64,000 nucleotides of DNA from Burkholderia sp. MS389 (GCF_016899425.1 NZ_CP045994.1:1054001-1118000), one strand, 5' to 3'. Shown: positions 10,196 to 20,940, numbered from the stretch's first letter. Translations and numbers: made by a program. The notes: generated from the sequence alone by a model not told the origin.

Positions 10196-10328
10196 TGAAC
10201 CATCGGTCTCGCCAGGCCAACGTGGCTGCGTCCGCCATGGCCGAACGGCCAAGTCTGTTGACGGACGCCTCCGTCACGATGCGCGCCGGGAGCGCGGGAC
10301 ATCGAGCGGAGCGGCTACTCCCCAATGA
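10196..10328 (-). promoter_or_regulatory. yybP-ykoY manganese riboswitch
   Basis: Read on the minus strand, the leader of the GDT1 gene contains the conserved blocks of this riboswitch in order: TTGGGGAGTAGCC near 10326-10313, CGTCAACA near 10264-10257, GACGCAGCC in the middle, and GGCGAGACC near 10213-10205. These form the two Mn2+-binding loops of the family. A GC-rich hairpin (GCGCGCC...GGCGCGC) follows before the start codon and could be the expression platform. Mn2+ binding is known to turn on exporters of this type. Confidence 0.88.
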
Positions 10329-10466
10329 GCGGCGAATTCTAGCACGGTGCATCGCGCGCGGGAAAGCGGCCGGGGCCGCCGTGCGGCGCGCTGGAGCGGC
10401 TTCGATGTCCGGCGCATGCGCGACGGCGAAGCTGCCGCGCATGCCGGAACGGGGCCTCGCGGCGCG

Positions 10467-11786
10467 TTACGCGGCGGCCGGGGGGCGCGCGGCGCCGCGT
10501 TGGTGCACGAGTGCGCCGGCCGCATAGGTACGGTACACCGCGCGGTCGTCGCCGAGCAGCGCGAACGCGAACAGCAGTTCCTCGAGCGAATCCGCGCGCT
10601 GCGTGCGGCGCGCGAGCAGCGGCGTCGCCCGCGGATCGAGCACGACGAAGTCGGCCTCGGTGCGCGGCTTGAGCGTGCCGACCGTGTCGGCGAGGTCGAG
10701 CGCCTGCGCGGCGCCGGCCGTCGCGAGCCAGAACATCCGCGTGGCGGTCAGGTGATGGCCCGACAGCCGCGCGACCTTGTGCGCCTCATTCATCGTCTGC
10801 AGCATCGAGAACGACGTGCCGCCGCCGACGTCGGTCGCGAGCGTGACCGGCACGTCGTATTCGCCGGCCTTGTCGAAATCGAACAGCCCGCTGCCGAGGA
10901 AGAAGTTCGACGTCGGGCAGTGCGCGACGACGGTGCGCGTCTCGGCCATCCGGCGGCGATCCTCGTCGTCGAGATGAATGCAGTGGCCGTACACCGCGCG
11001 CGGCCGCAGCAGCCCGTAGCGGTCGTAGATGTCGAGATAGCTGCGGTGGCCCGGGAACAGCTCCGCCACCCATTTCACCTCGTCGACGTTTTCCGCGACG
11101 TGGCTTTGCACGAACACGTCCGGATGGCGGCGCGCGAGTTCGCCGCATGCCTCGAGCTGCGCCTCGGTCGACGTCGGCGCGAAGCGCGGCGTGAGCGCGT
11201 ACATCTGGCGGCCGTTGCCGTGCCAGCGGCCGATCAGCTCGGCGCTGTCGTCATAGCCCGACTGCGCGGTGTCGCGCAGGAATTCGGGGCAGTTGCGGTC
11301 CATCAGCACCTTGCCCGCGATCATCCGCAGGTCGCGCGCGTCGCTCGCCGCGAACAGCGCATCGGCCGATTGCTTGTGCACCGTGCAGTAGACGAGCGCG
11401 CTCGTCGTGCCGCACGCGAGCAGTTCGTCGACGAAGAAGTCGGCGACTTCGCGCGCATGCTCGGGGTCGCCGAACTGGCGCTCGGTCGGGAACGTGTACT
11501 TGTCCAGCCACGGCAGCAGGCCGGGCGCCGGCGACGCGATCATGTCCGTCTGCGGATAGTGGATGTGCGTGTCGATGAAGCCGGGCACGATCAGCTTGTC
11601 GCGCAGATCGTGGACCACTGCATCGCGCGCGAGCGTCGCGGCGAGCGACGCATACGGGCCGGCCGTGACGACCTTGCCGTCGTCGACGATCAGGAGTCCG
11701 TCGGTCTCGTAGTTCGCGGCCTGGCTCGATTGCGCGGGGTCGCCGTTGAAGGTCAGCAGTTGGGAACGGAAAGCGGTTTGCGTCAT
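10467..11786 (-). CDS. guaD: guanine deaminase
   Basis: A 439-residue amidohydrolase that converts guanine to xanthine. Metal ligands are visible: the DTHIHYPQ motif at residues 72-79 (H74, H76), VQSHVAEN for the third His, GHCIHLDDEDR for the fourth, and TDVGGGTSFSML with the catalytic Asp. The order and spacing fit the guanine deaminase branch of the TRZ/ATZ group. The start at 11786 (MTQTAFRSQLL) follows a purine-rich AGGACCC on the minus strand. It lies downstream of the adenine/adenosine deaminase and xdhC genes on the same strand, forming a purine-catabolic cluster, though a 385-bp gap separates it from the deaminase. Confidence 0.93.
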   Translation of the reverse strand: MTQTAFRSQLLTFNGDPAQSSQAANYETDGLLIVDDGKVVTAGPYASLAATLARDAVVHDLRDKLIVPGFIDTHIHYPQTDMIASPAPGLLPWLDKYTFPTERQFGDPEHAREVADFFVDELLACGTTSALVYCTVHKQSADALFAASDARDLRMIAGKVLMDRNCPEFLRDTAQSGYDDSAELIGRWHGNGRQMYALTPRFAPTSTEAQLEACGELARRHPDVFVQSHVAENVDEVKWVAELFPGHRSYLDIYDRYGLLRPRAVYGHCIHLDDEDRRRMAETRTVVAHCPTSNFFLGSGLFDFDKAGEYDVPVTLATDVGGGTSFSMLQTMNEAHKVARLSGHHLTATRMFWLATAGAAQALDLADTVGTLKPRTEADFVVLDPRATPLLARRTQRADSLEELLFAFALLGDDRAVYRTYAAGALVHQRGAARPPAAA

Positions 11787-12171
11787 GACGAAGGGTCCTG
11801 CATCAAGGTAAGGCGAACAGAAGAAAACGATCGGCGCCGCACGGGGCGGCACGGTGCTTCGCGAGCGGCGGCCGCCCGTGATGTGCGGCACGGCCGCACG
11901 CGATGGCGCGGGCGAACGTGGCGGCCGAAGCCGCCCGCGAGTGGTTGCGGGCGCACCTCGCGGCCGTTGCGCGCACATCCGTTACGCCCGCATCCGGTAC
12001 GACGGCGACCGGCACGGCAAGCCGCGACGGCCGGTGCGGCCGGGCGGCGATGCACCGCGCCGTCGCCCGGCTTGCACGCACGCCACCAGCCCGGCGCAAG
12101 GCCGAACAGGGAATCGCGAAGCGGATGCCGTTGCCGTGTTTCATCTGTCTAGCGTGCCTCGATGCGGGCCG
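11787..12171. other. gap between two purine deaminase genes
   Basis: 385 bp without a supported gene or a clear riboswitch. The open frames here are high-GC background. It presumably carries the promoter of guaD, but I could not identify clear -35/-10 boxes. Confidence 0.4.
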
Positions 12172-13215
<1,044 letters not shown>

Positions 13216-14220
13216 TCAGTAGGTAGGGGAAGCCTGTGCGGACGCATTCGCCTCGACGGCCTGCAGCAACTGCGCGGCCACCGAGATCGCGATCACTTCG
13301 GGCGCCTTGTCGATGATGCCTTCGACGCCGATCGGGCAGCGCATCCGCGCGACCTGGGCCGGGTCGATGCCGATCGCGGCGAGGCGATGATCGAACTGCG
13401 TGCGTTTCGTATGCGAGCCGGTCATCCCGAAGTACGCATAGTCGCCGCGTCGCAGGATGCGCTCGGCCAGCACGAAATCGAGTGCGTGGTCATGCGTCAT
13501 CACGACGAAGTAGGACTGCGGCGGCGCCGCGTCGACCGCGTCCGCCGGGGAAGCGGCCGCGTCGATCGCGAGATTGCCGATGCCGGCGAGCGCGTCGGCC
13601 GGCGGGAACGCCGCGTCGGGCCGGTCGATCCAGCGCACGTGGCACGGCAGCGTCGCCAGCACCTTCACGAGCGCGGTGCCGATGTGCCCCGCGCCGAACA
13701 GCATGACGGGGAACGCATACGGCGCGATCGTTTCGGTCATCAGCGATACGCCGCCGGTTTCCCACAGCAGGCAGTCGGCGCGCGCGGCTTCCGATTCGGG
13801 CTCGCTCAACAGCGGCGCGCCCGGCGAGGGGCCGAATGATACGCTACGCACGGTCGCGGCGCCGGCCGCGACGCGCTTCGCGAGCGACATGATCCAGCCG
13901 AGGTCGCCGACGTCGAGCCGCTCGAACGCGAGCACCACGGCGCCGCCGCAGCACTGGCCGAGGCTCGGGCCGAGCGCGAGCCGCTCGAGCCGGCGCGCGT
14001 GCGGCACGTGCGCGCCGTCCTTCAGCAGGTGCCGCGCGATCTCGATCGCCTTCCATTCCAGATGACCGCCGCCGATCGTATGGCGGGCCGTGTCGCGCGT
14101 GACGAGCATCTTGGTGCCGGCCTCGCGCGGCGCGGAGCCGTCGGTATGCGCGACCGTCACGAGCACGGCCGCTTCGCCGTGCGCGAGCAGTTGCTGCAGA
14201 TCGCCGAGCCAGGCTTCCAT
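13216..14220 (-). CDS. xdhC: xanthine dehydrogenase accessory protein XdhC
   Basis: A 334-residue protein needed to load sulfurated molybdenum cofactor into xanthine dehydrogenase. The N-terminal XdhC/CoxI part (about residues 1-80) has DGSAPREAGTKMLVT and GGGHLEWKAIE. LGPSLGQCCGGAVVL carries the Cys pair thought to bind the cofactor. The C-terminal Rossmann part begins at MLFGAGHIGTALVKVL and continues with MTHDHALDF. The start at 14220 (MEAWLGDLQQLL) is the family's usual N-terminus. It is followed 18 bp downstream by the deaminase, suggesting one operon. The structural genes xdhA and xdhB, usually immediately upstream, are not present here. Confidence 0.92.
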   Translation of the reverse strand: MEAWLGDLQQLLAHGEAAVLVTVAHTDGSAPREAGTKMLVTRDTARHTIGGGHLEWKAIEIARHLLKDGAHVPHARRLERLALGPSLGQCCGGAVVLAFERLDVGDLGWIMSLAKRVAAGAATVRSVSFGPSPGAPLLSEPESEAARADCLLWETGGVSLMTETIAPYAFPVMLFGAGHIGTALVKVLATLPCHVRWIDRPDAAFPPADALAGIGNLAIDAAASPADAVDAAPPQSYFVVMTHDHALDFVLAERILRRGDYAYFGMTGSHTKRTQFDHRLAAIGIDPAQVARMRCPIGVEGIIDKAPEVIAISVAAQLLQAVEANASAQASPTY

Positions 14221-14840
14221 CAGCACGCTCCGTTCGGGACGACGCCGCACGACGCGCGGCGCGCTCTGGCGGGCGCGGCGGCAACGAGGGCGGACAGGAG
14301 CGGGGCTGGCCGGCTGCACGGCCGATGCCGTGCGGCGGCCGCGGACCGACGGCGTGCGCGACCGGCGCCGCCGGACGCGCGGACGCCATGAGGGTGACGG
14401 ATGCGGATGGTTTGCGTTGTCATGATGAATCCAGTCGACATTGCGGATCGGGCGCGCGTTACGCAGGCAGCGGTGAGACCGCCTGGCCTCGCGCACGTAG
14501 ATCGCCATCCAGCCCCGAAGATAGCACCGCCACGCGGCGGGAACATGGCCGGGCGGTGATCCGGGCTATCAGGCGGCGATCATGTCGATCATAGGCCCGC
14601 CGCGCGGAATCGGGGGACCGATGCATGTACATCGGGCCGAAACGCATGTGGGGCGGGGCGGGGGCGCGGCGATCGCGCGACGCGCGCCAGCCCGGAACGC
14701 CGGGCGGCGGCGGGATAGGTGTTTATACGCGGCGACCGGGCAAGGCCGGCGCAGGTCGCAGCCGGGTGACGACTCGCCGGCGGCGCGCGGCCCATTCGGT
14801 CGGGCCGCGCATGCGATGGGCCGGCACCGCGGCCGGTGGG
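14221..14840. other. intergenic region upstream of xdhC
   Basis: 620 bp with no supported gene. It holds a direct repeat GATCAT-GTC-GATCAT at 14578-14592 and an inverted repeat CCGATG-6-CATCGG near 14618-14635, either of which could be a regulator site for the xdhC operon. No recognisable piece of xdhA or xdhB was found in any frame. Confidence 0.45.
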
Positions 14841-15353
14841 TCAACCCGCGAGCTTGCGGCGATGGCGCCAGAGGCTCGCGACGACCGCAATCAGGATCGC
14901 GGCGAAGCCGATCAGCGCCCAGCCGGGCAGCAGGATGCCCAGGATCGGCGGGTAGACGGTCTCGCACAGCCCGGCGACCTTGAACATGCCAGGGAACCAC
15001 TGCGCGGGCGGCAGGCTGTCGACGATCGGCTGCAGCGTGTCGAAGCCGCAGCTGAAGCCCGGATTCATCTGGATCGACAGGTGCCGCGCGGCCGTGCCGA
15101 CACCGCCGGCCGCGGCGATCGCGATCAGCAGTTCGAGCACCCAGACGCCGCGCCAGTTGCGGATCCCGGCAGCCAGGAACGCGAAGATCCCGATCGCGCA
15201 GAAGAAGTAGCGCTGGATGATGCACAGCGGGCACGGGTCTTCGTTCTTCACGTACTGCAGGTACAGCGCGCCGGCCAGCAGGGCGATGCACACCCATCCG
15301 AGCAGCATCAGCAGGCGGCGTTCGCGGCGGAGGGCAAGCGTGTAGTCGTTCAT
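14841..15353 (-). CDS. dsbB: disulfide bond formation protein DsbB
   Basis: A 170-residue inner-membrane quinone reductase that reoxidises periplasmic DsbA. Four membrane helices are visible. The first redox pair CPLC is at residues 41-44. The second pair is C102 (FSCGF) and C130 (GLCET) in the periplasmic loop. Length and spacing are standard. The start is taken at 15353 ([15 protein letters not shown]), where the protein resembles the family; the frame is open far upstream but overlaps the amidase gene region in another frame and is meaningless there. Confidence 0.95.
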   Translation of the reverse strand: MNDYTLALRRERRLLMLLGWVCIALLAGALYLQYVKNEDPCPLCIIQRYFFCAIGIFAFLAAGIRNWRGVWVLELLIAIAAAGGVGTAARHLSIQMNPGFSCGFDTLQPIVDSLPPAQWFPGMFKVAGLCETVYPPILGILLPGWALIGFAAILIAVVASLWRHRRKLAG

Positions 15354-15511
15354 GTCGGCGGGATTCCTCGTCGGTCGGTCCGGAAAACAATCGCGCGATT
15401 TTAGCGCGAATGATCTGGCACGAAACTGACAGCGCGCGTGCGGCAACCTGCCGCACCGCGCGCGGGCCGCCGGCGATCGGCTCGCCATCGGCTTGCGATC
15501 GGCCGGCGCGG

Positions 15512-16888
15512 TCAGCGGATCGTGTTCAGTACGGCCTCGACCGATTGACCGATCGCAAGCAGCGCGTCGTCGCGATGCGGCGCCGCCGCGAGCATCAGAC
15601 CGACCGGCGCCGCGTCGCGCGGATGGCACGGCAGCGACAGCCCGCACGCGTCGAGGAAGTTGAACGCGCTCGGGTTGCGCAGGATCAGCGCGTTGGTGCG
15701 CGTGAACGCGTCGTCGTCGGCTTCGAGTTCGGCGATGCGCGGCGGCACGACCGGCACCGTCGGCGCGACGAGCGCATCGAAACGCGACCAGACCGTGTGC
15801 GCGGCTTCGTCGAGCATCGCGGCGCGCGCGGCCAGCAGGTCGAGATAGTCGGCCGCGCTCGCGGGTTCGCCCTTCAGGATCCGCGTCAGCACGCGCGGGT
15901 CGTACTGGTCGCGATGCTTCGCGAGCAGCGGACGGTGCCACGCGTACGCCTCGATCGGCGAGAAGCCGAAACGGTTGATCTCCGGCAGCCGGTCGAGCGC
16001 GGGGAAGCGCACGTCGGTGACGATCGCTCCGGCCGCTTCGAGATGCTTGAGCGCGGTGTCGAGCGCGGCCGCGACGTCGGCATCGACGCCGTCCGTCACG
16101 TAGTTCGTCAGCACGCCGAGCCGCACGCCTTCGAGCGGCCGCGCGGCCGGTACGTGCGGCTCGAGCCCCGCGAGCATCCGGTCGACCAGCGCGCAGCACG
16201 CGACCGTCAGGCCGATCGGGCCGAACGAGTCGAGCGTCGTCGACAGCGGCACGCCGCCTTGCGTCGGGATCCGGCTCGCGGTGGGCTTGAAGCCCGTCAG
16301 CCCGCATAGTGCGGCCGGAATGCGGATCGAGCCGCCGGTGTCGGTGCCGAGCGCGACGGCGGCCATCCCGTCGGCGACCGACGCGGCCGCCCCCGACGAC
16401 GAGCCGCCCGAAATCCGCGCATCGCCCGGCACGTCGCGGTGATACGGCGAGCGCGGGTGGCCGAAGTGTGGATTCAGCCCGAGCCCGGAAAACGCGAACT
16501 CGCTCATGTTGGTGCGGCCGACCAGCACCGCGCCCGCGCGCTTGAGCCGCGCGACGGCGACCGCATCGGTGTGCGCGGCCGGCGCGCCGTCGAGCACCCG
16601 CGAACCCGCGCGCGTGACCTGGCCCGCGACGTCGAACAGGTCCTTGACCGACACCGGAATGCCCGCGAGCGGCGACAGCACCGTGCCCGCGGCGCGCAGC
16701 CGGTCGTGCGCGTCGGCGGCCGCGCGGGCGTTGTCGGCATCGACTTCGGTGAAGACGACGGCGCCCTGGCCCGACGGATCGGCGATCCGGTCGAGCGCGG
16801 TGTCGACGAGCACGCGGCTCGTGGTCCGGCCGGCGGCGAGGTCGGCGGCGAGCTGGGCGAGCGGGGGGAAGGGCGTGAAAGTGGTCAT
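15512..16888 (-). CDS. amidase signature family hydrolase
   Basis: A 458-residue amidase with the Ser-cisSer-Lys triad. The Lys lies in [11 protein letters not shown] (K82), the cis-Ser in [12 protein letters not shown] (about S163-S165), and the nucleophile Ser in [11 protein letters not shown] (S187). It resembles AtzF/GatA-like amidases but has no C-terminal GatA tail, so it is a catabolic amide hydrolase rather than part of the tRNA amidotransferase; the substrate is unknown. The GntR-type regulator gene lies 6 bp upstream on the same strand, so regulator and enzyme are probably one transcript, with the regulator controlling uptake or use of the amide substrate. Confidence 0.9.
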   Translation of the reverse strand: MTTFTPFPPLAQLAADLAAGRTTSRVLVDTALDRIADPSGQGAVVFTEVDADNARAAADAHDRLRAAGTVLSPLAGIPVSVKDLFDVAGQVTRAGSRVLDGAPAAHTDAVAVARLKRAGAVLVGRTNMSEFAFSGLGLNPHFGHPRSPYHRDVPGDARISGGSSSGAAASVADGMAAVALGTDTGGSIRIPAALCGLTGFKPTASRIPTQGGVPLSTTLDSFGPIGLTVACCALVDRMLAGLEPHVPAARPLEGVRLGVLTNYVTDGVDADVAAALDTALKHLEAAGAIVTDVRFPALDRLPEINRFGFSPIEAYAWHRPLLAKHRDQYDPRVLTRILKGEPASAADYLDLLAARAAMLDEAAHTVWSRFDALVAPTVPVVPPRIAELEADDDAFTRTNALILRNPSAFNFLDACGLSLPCHPRDAAPVGLMLAAAPHRDDALLAIGQSVEAVLNTIR

Positions 16889-16894
16889 GGCGGC

Positions 16895-17575
16895 TCAGGG
16901 GCGAAGATGTTGAAGAAGCGTGGAGCGGAACGAATCGATATGGTTTTCGACGGCCGCGCGCGCACCGGCGGCGTCGCGCGCGGACAGCCGGTCGAACAGC
17001 GCGCGGTGCTCGTGCTGGACGTCGGCGAGATGGTGCGGTTCGGACAGCGTGACGAACCAGAAGCGCAGCGAGCGCTCGTGCAGCGCGCGCAGGATGTCGG
17101 CGAGGACCGCATTGCGCGCGGCCGCGGCGATCGTCTGATGAAACGCGCGGTCGAGCTCCATCATGCCCTCGACGTCGTGCATGTCGACGCAGGCCTGCCC
17201 GTCGTCGAGCAGCGTGGCCAGGCGCGCGAGATCGTCGGGGGTCGCATGGCGCGCGGCGAGTTCGGCGCAGTGCGCTTCGTTGACGCGCCGCACGTCGATC
17301 ACCGCGACGATGTCGTCGAGCGACAGCGGCTGCACCATCAGGCCCTTGCGCGGCATCACGGACAGCAGCCCTTCGAGCACGAGCCGATGCACGGCCTGAT
17401 GCACCGGCGTGCGGCCGATGCCCGTGCGTGCGACGAGGTCGGCTTCGTTCAGCGCGGCGCCCGGCTTCAGGCGCATCGTGATGATGTCGCGCTGGATCAG
17501 CGCGTACGCGCGGTCGGCGAGGCTGGCTGGCGACGCGGCGGCCCGGTCGCGGGTGAGGTCGGTCACGGTACTCAT
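16895..17575 (-). CDS. GntR family regulator (FCD/FadR type)
   Basis: A 226-residue transcription factor. A winged helix at about residues 17-85 contains the typical [23 protein letters not shown] and PRKGLMVQ wing. A helical FCD ligand domain follows ([53 protein letters not shown]) with the His/Asp residues that commonly bind a metal and an organic acid. The start at 17575 is chosen because the winged helix begins soon after it. It precedes the amidase gene by 6 bp. An A+T-rich palindrome lies 83-92 bases upstream of the start and may be its own operator. Confidence 0.9.
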   Translation of the reverse strand: MSTVTDLTRDRAAASPASLADRAYALIQRDIITMRLKPGAALNEADLVARTGIGRTPVHQAVHRLVLEGLLSVMPRKGLMVQPLSLDDIVAVIDVRRVNEAHCAELAARHATPDDLARLATLLDDGQACVDMHDVEGMMELDRAFHQTIAAAARNAVLADILRALHERSLRFWFVTLSEPHHLADVQHEHRALFDRLSARDAAGARAAVENHIDSFRSTLLQHLRP

Positions 17576-17657
17576 GCCGGTGGCGGCGCGGCGGCCGGGA
17601 GGGGCGCGATCATGGCGCGGAGGCTCGGAAAGCGTGGACGATCGCTGGATATTATTG

Positions 17658-17667
17658 TGATATATCA
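17658..17667. promoter_or_regulatory. candidate operator upstream of the GntR gene
   Basis: TGATATATCA is a perfect 10-bp palindrome inside an A+T-rich patch (17648-17670), 83 bases before the GntR start codon. It is a plausible autoregulatory site, unproven. Confidence 0.35.
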
Positions 17668-17855
17668 GTAGTGTCCAGTGCCGGCGAGGCCGGGCAATCG
17701 GTGCCGACGCGCGAGCGGCGTCGTTCTGCGGCGTGCGTGGTCGCCGACTTGCAACAATATCGACAGGATGTTGCAGGTTTGCCGCGCGATCGTGCACTGA
17801 AGCATAATGAATCCTCGTCTATCCCTACGCGCGAGCGACGCATCAGACTATCGTC

Positions 17856-19046
17856 ATGAGCGAAAACACGCCTTCCTCGGCCGGTCTGCCCGGCACCTCT
17901 TCCGCTTCTTCCGATTCCCCCCGTCCCGATCCGGCGAAAACGCCCGATGCGCCGGCCACGCAGGCCGCCGCGGAGCATGTCGCCGATGACGGCGCGTCGC
18001 CCGTCACGGCTGCATCCGAACCCGGTGCGCCCGGTGCGGCAGGCGCCGTCGGCGACGGCGCGGCCGCGCCCGCGCCGCTGAAGCCAGGCGCACCGCCGCC
18101 CGGATTCGGCGCGCCGCCCGATTTCGACACGCCGCGGCCGCCGCCCGCGAGCGCGCAGAATGCGCCGCCCGCCTATCTGAAGCAGAGCGACACGCCGTGG
18201 TCGGTGTTCGGCCGGATCGTCGCGGCGCGTGCGCGGCGGCTGTTCGACCGCGCCGGCCAGCGCATCACGCAGCGCACGCTGCGCATCGGCGTGTCGGCGC
18301 GGATCTTCCATCCGGAGCCGGGCGCGAAGGGGCTGCGCGGCAAGACGCTGCAGTATCTCGAGGAATCGATCGCCCACTGGGTGATGTCGCGCGACGTGCT
18401 CGTGTTCATGATTCCGACCGTCGGCCATCAAGGCATGATCCATCCGAGCAACATCCGCCTGCGCGATTACGCGAAGCATCTCGACGGCCTGCTGCTGCAA
18501 GGCGGCGCCGACGTGTCGCCGCAAACCTATGCGGCGTCGGATGCGCGTCCCGAATGGCCGGGCGATCGCGTGCGCGACATGTACGAGCTCGAACTGCTGC
18601 ACGAATTCGTCGAGTCCGGCAAACCCGTGCTCGGCGTATGTCGCGGCTGCCAGCTGATCAACGTCGCGTTCGGCGGCTCGCTGTACCAGGACATCGCGAC
18701 CGACGTGCCGACCGCGCACGCGCACGTGAGCGAGCATTACGACCAGCATCGTCACGCGATCCGCTTTCCCGATTCGTCGACGCTCGCGAGCATGTTCCCG
18801 GGGCGCAGCGAAGCGATCGTCAACTCGATTCACCACCAGGCGATCCGCGATCTCGGCCGCGATCTGAACATCGAGGCCGTGTCGGCCGGCGACGGGATCA
18901 TCGAAGGCATTCGCCATCGCCGTTCGCCGTTCGTCGTCGGCGTGCAGTGGCATCCGGAGTTCCATCGCGCGGGCGGTTCCGAACTGCTCGACTGCACGCC
19001 GCTGCTCGACGCGTTCCTGCGCGCGGCGCGCGAAACGCGTCTGTAG
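17856..19046 (+). CDS. PuuD-like class I glutamine amidotransferase-fold hydrolase
   Basis: A 396-residue protein whose C-terminal 255 residues form a peptidase C26 / gamma-glutamyl-GABA hydrolase domain. The nucleophile elbow GVCRGCQLINV places Cys at 262, and VQWHPEFH at about 364-371 supplies His366 and Glu368. LLLQGGADVSPQTY is also typical. The first 130 residues are Pro/Ala/Ser-rich and predicted disordered, far longer than in E. coli PuuD (254 residues). The role is probably hydrolysis of a gamma-glutamyl compound, in polyamine catabolism or glutathione-like turnover, but no puu genes are nearby. The ATG at 17856 opens the only sensible frame; an internal start nearer residue 108 cannot be excluded. 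Confidence 0.85.
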   Translation: MSENTPSSAGLPGTSSASSDSPRPDPAKTPDAPATQAAAEHVADDGASPVTAASEPGAPGAAGAVGDGAAAPAPLKPGAPPPGFGAPPDFDTPRPPPASAQNAPPAYLKQSDTPWSVFGRIVAARARRLFDRAGQRITQRTLRIGVSARIFHPEPGAKGLRGKTLQYLEESIAHWVMSRDVLVFMIPTVGHQGMIHPSNIRLRDYAKHLDGLLLQGGADVSPQTYAASDARPEWPGDRVRDMYELELLHEFVESGKPVLGVCRGCQLINVAFGGSLYQDIATDVPTAHAHVSEHYDQHRHAIRFPDSSTLASMFPGRSEAIVNSIHHQAIRDLGRDLNIEAVSAGDGIIEGIRHRRSPFVVGVQWHPEFHRAGGSELLDCTPLLDAFLRAARETRL

Positions 19047-19076
19047 CACGCCGTATTTTCCGTGCTGAACGAAGGC

Positions 19077-19118
19077 CGGCCGCATCCCGATTAATTCGAG
19101 ATGCGGCCGTTTCGTTTT
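19077..19118 (+). terminator. terminator after the PuuD-like gene
   Basis: A 10-bp stem CGGCCGCATC / GATGCGGCCG (19077-19086 with 19100-19109, 13-nt loop) followed by TTTCGTTTT, 31 bp after the stop codon. Confidence 0.75.
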
Positions 19119-19161
19119 GCACGATAATCGCCAGTTCCGATTCGTTCGCCGGAGTCTGACG

Positions 19162-19866
19162 TTGGCTTTCCGAAATTTCTCCCCTGCACGATGCGCAACG
19201 TGGATCGTTGCGCTGGCTGCCTGCGCGCAAGCGGGCACGGCCTGGTCCACCGACGCGACCGCACCCGTCGCCGGTACGCGTCCGGCGGTCACGAGCCTGA
19301 GCGGCGGCGCGGCGCCGGCGCCGGCGCCGGCGGCGTCGGCCGCGACGGACGCCGCCGTGCAAGGCAACGTCGCCGAGCTGACGCAGATGCTGCACGACGG
19401 CCGGATCGTCGAGATGCGCACGACGTACAACGGCAGCTACGGTGCGAGCCTGATGTTCGATCCGCGCGAGATGACGTATTACGTCGCGCTGTTCCAGGAC
19501 AAGAACCTGTGGCGCGTGATTCGTTCGCAGGAAAAGACGCGCGCGGAGATGGTGTACGCGAATTTCGTCCAGCAGACGGCGCAGCTCGCCGAGATCGAGA
19601 TCCGCCGGACCGAGCTGCAGGCGCAGAAGGCATTTCTCGAACGCGTGATCGCGCTGCAGGCGAATCGTGCGCAGCAGTTGCAGGCCGATCTGAGCGTCGC
19701 GCGCAGCCAGCAGGCCGAAGTCGCGCAGCGGCAGAAATCGGCGCAGGAGCAGGCGCAGGCGCTGCAGGTCGAGAAGCGGGCGGCGCAGTTGCAGTTGCGC
19801 GATCTGCAGGAGCAGGTGCGGCAACTCGAGAAGCAGACCGAGACGGGGCTGCCCGTGCACAAGTAA
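19162..19866 (+). CDS. DUF2968 coiled-coil exported protein
   Basis: A 234-residue protein. The start is taken as TTG at 19162 because GGAG lies 7 bases upstream; it gives a signal peptide (CATWIVALAACAQAGTAWS). The mature part contains the conserved core LHDGRIVEMRTTYNGSYGAS ... MTYYVALFQDKNLWRVI. About 100 residues of Gln/Arg-rich heptads follow (AFLERVIALQANRAQQLQAD and on), which should form a long coiled coil. This is the pattern of DUF2968, a family frequent in Burkholderia with no assigned function. Export plus coiled coil suggests an envelope role; that is inference. Confidence 0.8.
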   Translation: MAFRNFSPARCATWIVALAACAQAGTAWSTDATAPVAGTRPAVTSLSGGAAPAPAPAASAATDAAVQGNVAELTQMLHDGRIVEMRTTYNGSYGASLMFDPREMTYYVALFQDKNLWRVIRSQEKTRAEMVYANFVQQTAQLAEIEIRRTELQAQKAFLERVIALQANRAQQLQADLSVARSQQAEVAQRQKSAQEQAQALQVEKRAAQLQLRDLQEQVRQLEKQTETGLPVHK

Positions 19867-19898
19867 CGTGTCGTCGAGCGGACGAAACGAGACGAGCG

Positions 19899-19932
19899 AA
19901 AACCCGGCGAAGCGATCTTCGCCGGGTTTTTT
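19899..19932. terminator. bidirectional terminator
   Basis: A stem AAAACCCGGCGAAG / CTTCGCCGGGTTTT (19899-19912 with 19917-19930, loop CGAT) with T runs on both strands. It separates the DUF2968 gene from the convergent membrane protein gene ending at 19945. Confidence 0.85.
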
Positions 19933-19944
19933 ATTGCGCGGGCG

Positions 19945-20940
19945 TCAATGCGCGAACGCGTCCGGCACGTCGGTCACGCGGCGGTGCGACAGGTGCGACG
20001 TCCAGTCGACGCCGGCCGGCGGGTGCGCCGGCCGGGCCGGCTGCGCGGCGCGCAGCGTGTTCGCCATTGCGATCAACGTGGCCGGATCGTCGAACGAGTC
20101 GCGTGTATCGCGCGTATCTGCCGTGCGCAGCGGCCGAGCGAGTCGATCGCGTGTGCCGGTGTTGGCCGCGTCGCGCTGGAACGGCGCACGCTGGAGCGGC
20201 TGATGTGCGGCGAGCCGCGGCACGACCGGCGTACGGGTCGGGGCGTTTGCCGTGCGCTGGCCGGTTGCCCGACGTGGCGAAGCAGGGGCGGCATGCCGCA
20301 CGTCGGCCGTCGCTTGCGGGTGAAGCGTTGCGGGTCGAAGCGCGACGCGATGCTTGGCTGGCGGCGATTCGACCGTGTTCGCGACAGGCGTCGCCACCTT
20401 GTGCTGCGGCATCGCATGCGTCGACGTATCCGGTTGCGCCGCCGCGATACGTATCGTACCGGTCGATGTCGCGGCGTGATCGGGCGTACTGCCGGCCGCC
20501 TGGATCGCGTACGCGGGACCGGAACCCGCGGGCCGGTCGTACGTGCCGATCAGCCAGCCGATGATGCCGAGCGCGCCGATGCTCCAGCAGACGACGTACA
20601 TCGCGCGCCGGTCGCGAGCGTGGCGCGCGGAATGGCGCAAGCGCCGGCCCGGGACAACTGTCGACGGGACAGGCAGCCCGGCCGAAGCCGGCAGCGACGC
20701 CGCCACGGATAGCGGCTGCCATCGGCACTCGCGGTGCGGTCGGTCGACATCGATGCAGGACGTCGTCAGCGTCGCGAGGCAGTTCCTGCCAGGCCCTGCG
20801 CCGGGTGCGCCGCGAAATCGCCATTCGCGGCCGAACGGCGGGACGTGGTCGAGCGGGGTGGCGCGAGGGCGGGCGAGCGCGCCTTCGACCGGGACGAGGG
20901 GCGATGGGATCATGGCAGGGGCGTCGTGCGACACGGGCAT
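19945..20940 (-). CDS. hypothetical single-span membrane protein
   Basis: I do not recognise this family. The product is about 331 residues if the ATG at 20940 is used; a second ATG at 20913 is equally plausible, as neither has a clear ribosome site. The first 100 residues contain Pro/Arg-rich text and a small Cys pair (CLATLTTSC). One strong membrane helix follows ([21 protein letters not shown], about residues 114-134). The remaining 195 residues are rich in Pro, Ala, Thr, His and Arg and look disordered. The C-terminus is predicted outside the cytoplasm by the positive-inside rule, with low certainty. Codon use is normal for the genome, so it is probably a real gene. Confidence 0.5.
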   Translation of the reverse strand: MPVSHDAPAMIPSPLVPVEGALARPRATPLDHVPPFGREWRFRGAPGAGPGRNCLATLTTSCIDVDRPHRECRWQPLSVAASLPASAGLPVPSTVVPGRRLRHSARHARDRRAMYVVCWSIGALGIIGWLIGTYDRPAGSGPAYAIQAAGSTPDHAATSTGTIRIAAAQPDTSTHAMPQHKVATPVANTVESPPAKHRVALRPATLHPQATADVRHAAPASPRRATGQRTANAPTRTPVVPRLAAHQPLQRAPFQRDAANTGTRDRLARPLRTADTRDTRDSFDDPATLIAMANTLRAAQPARPAHPPAGVDWTSHLSHRRVTDVPDAFAH

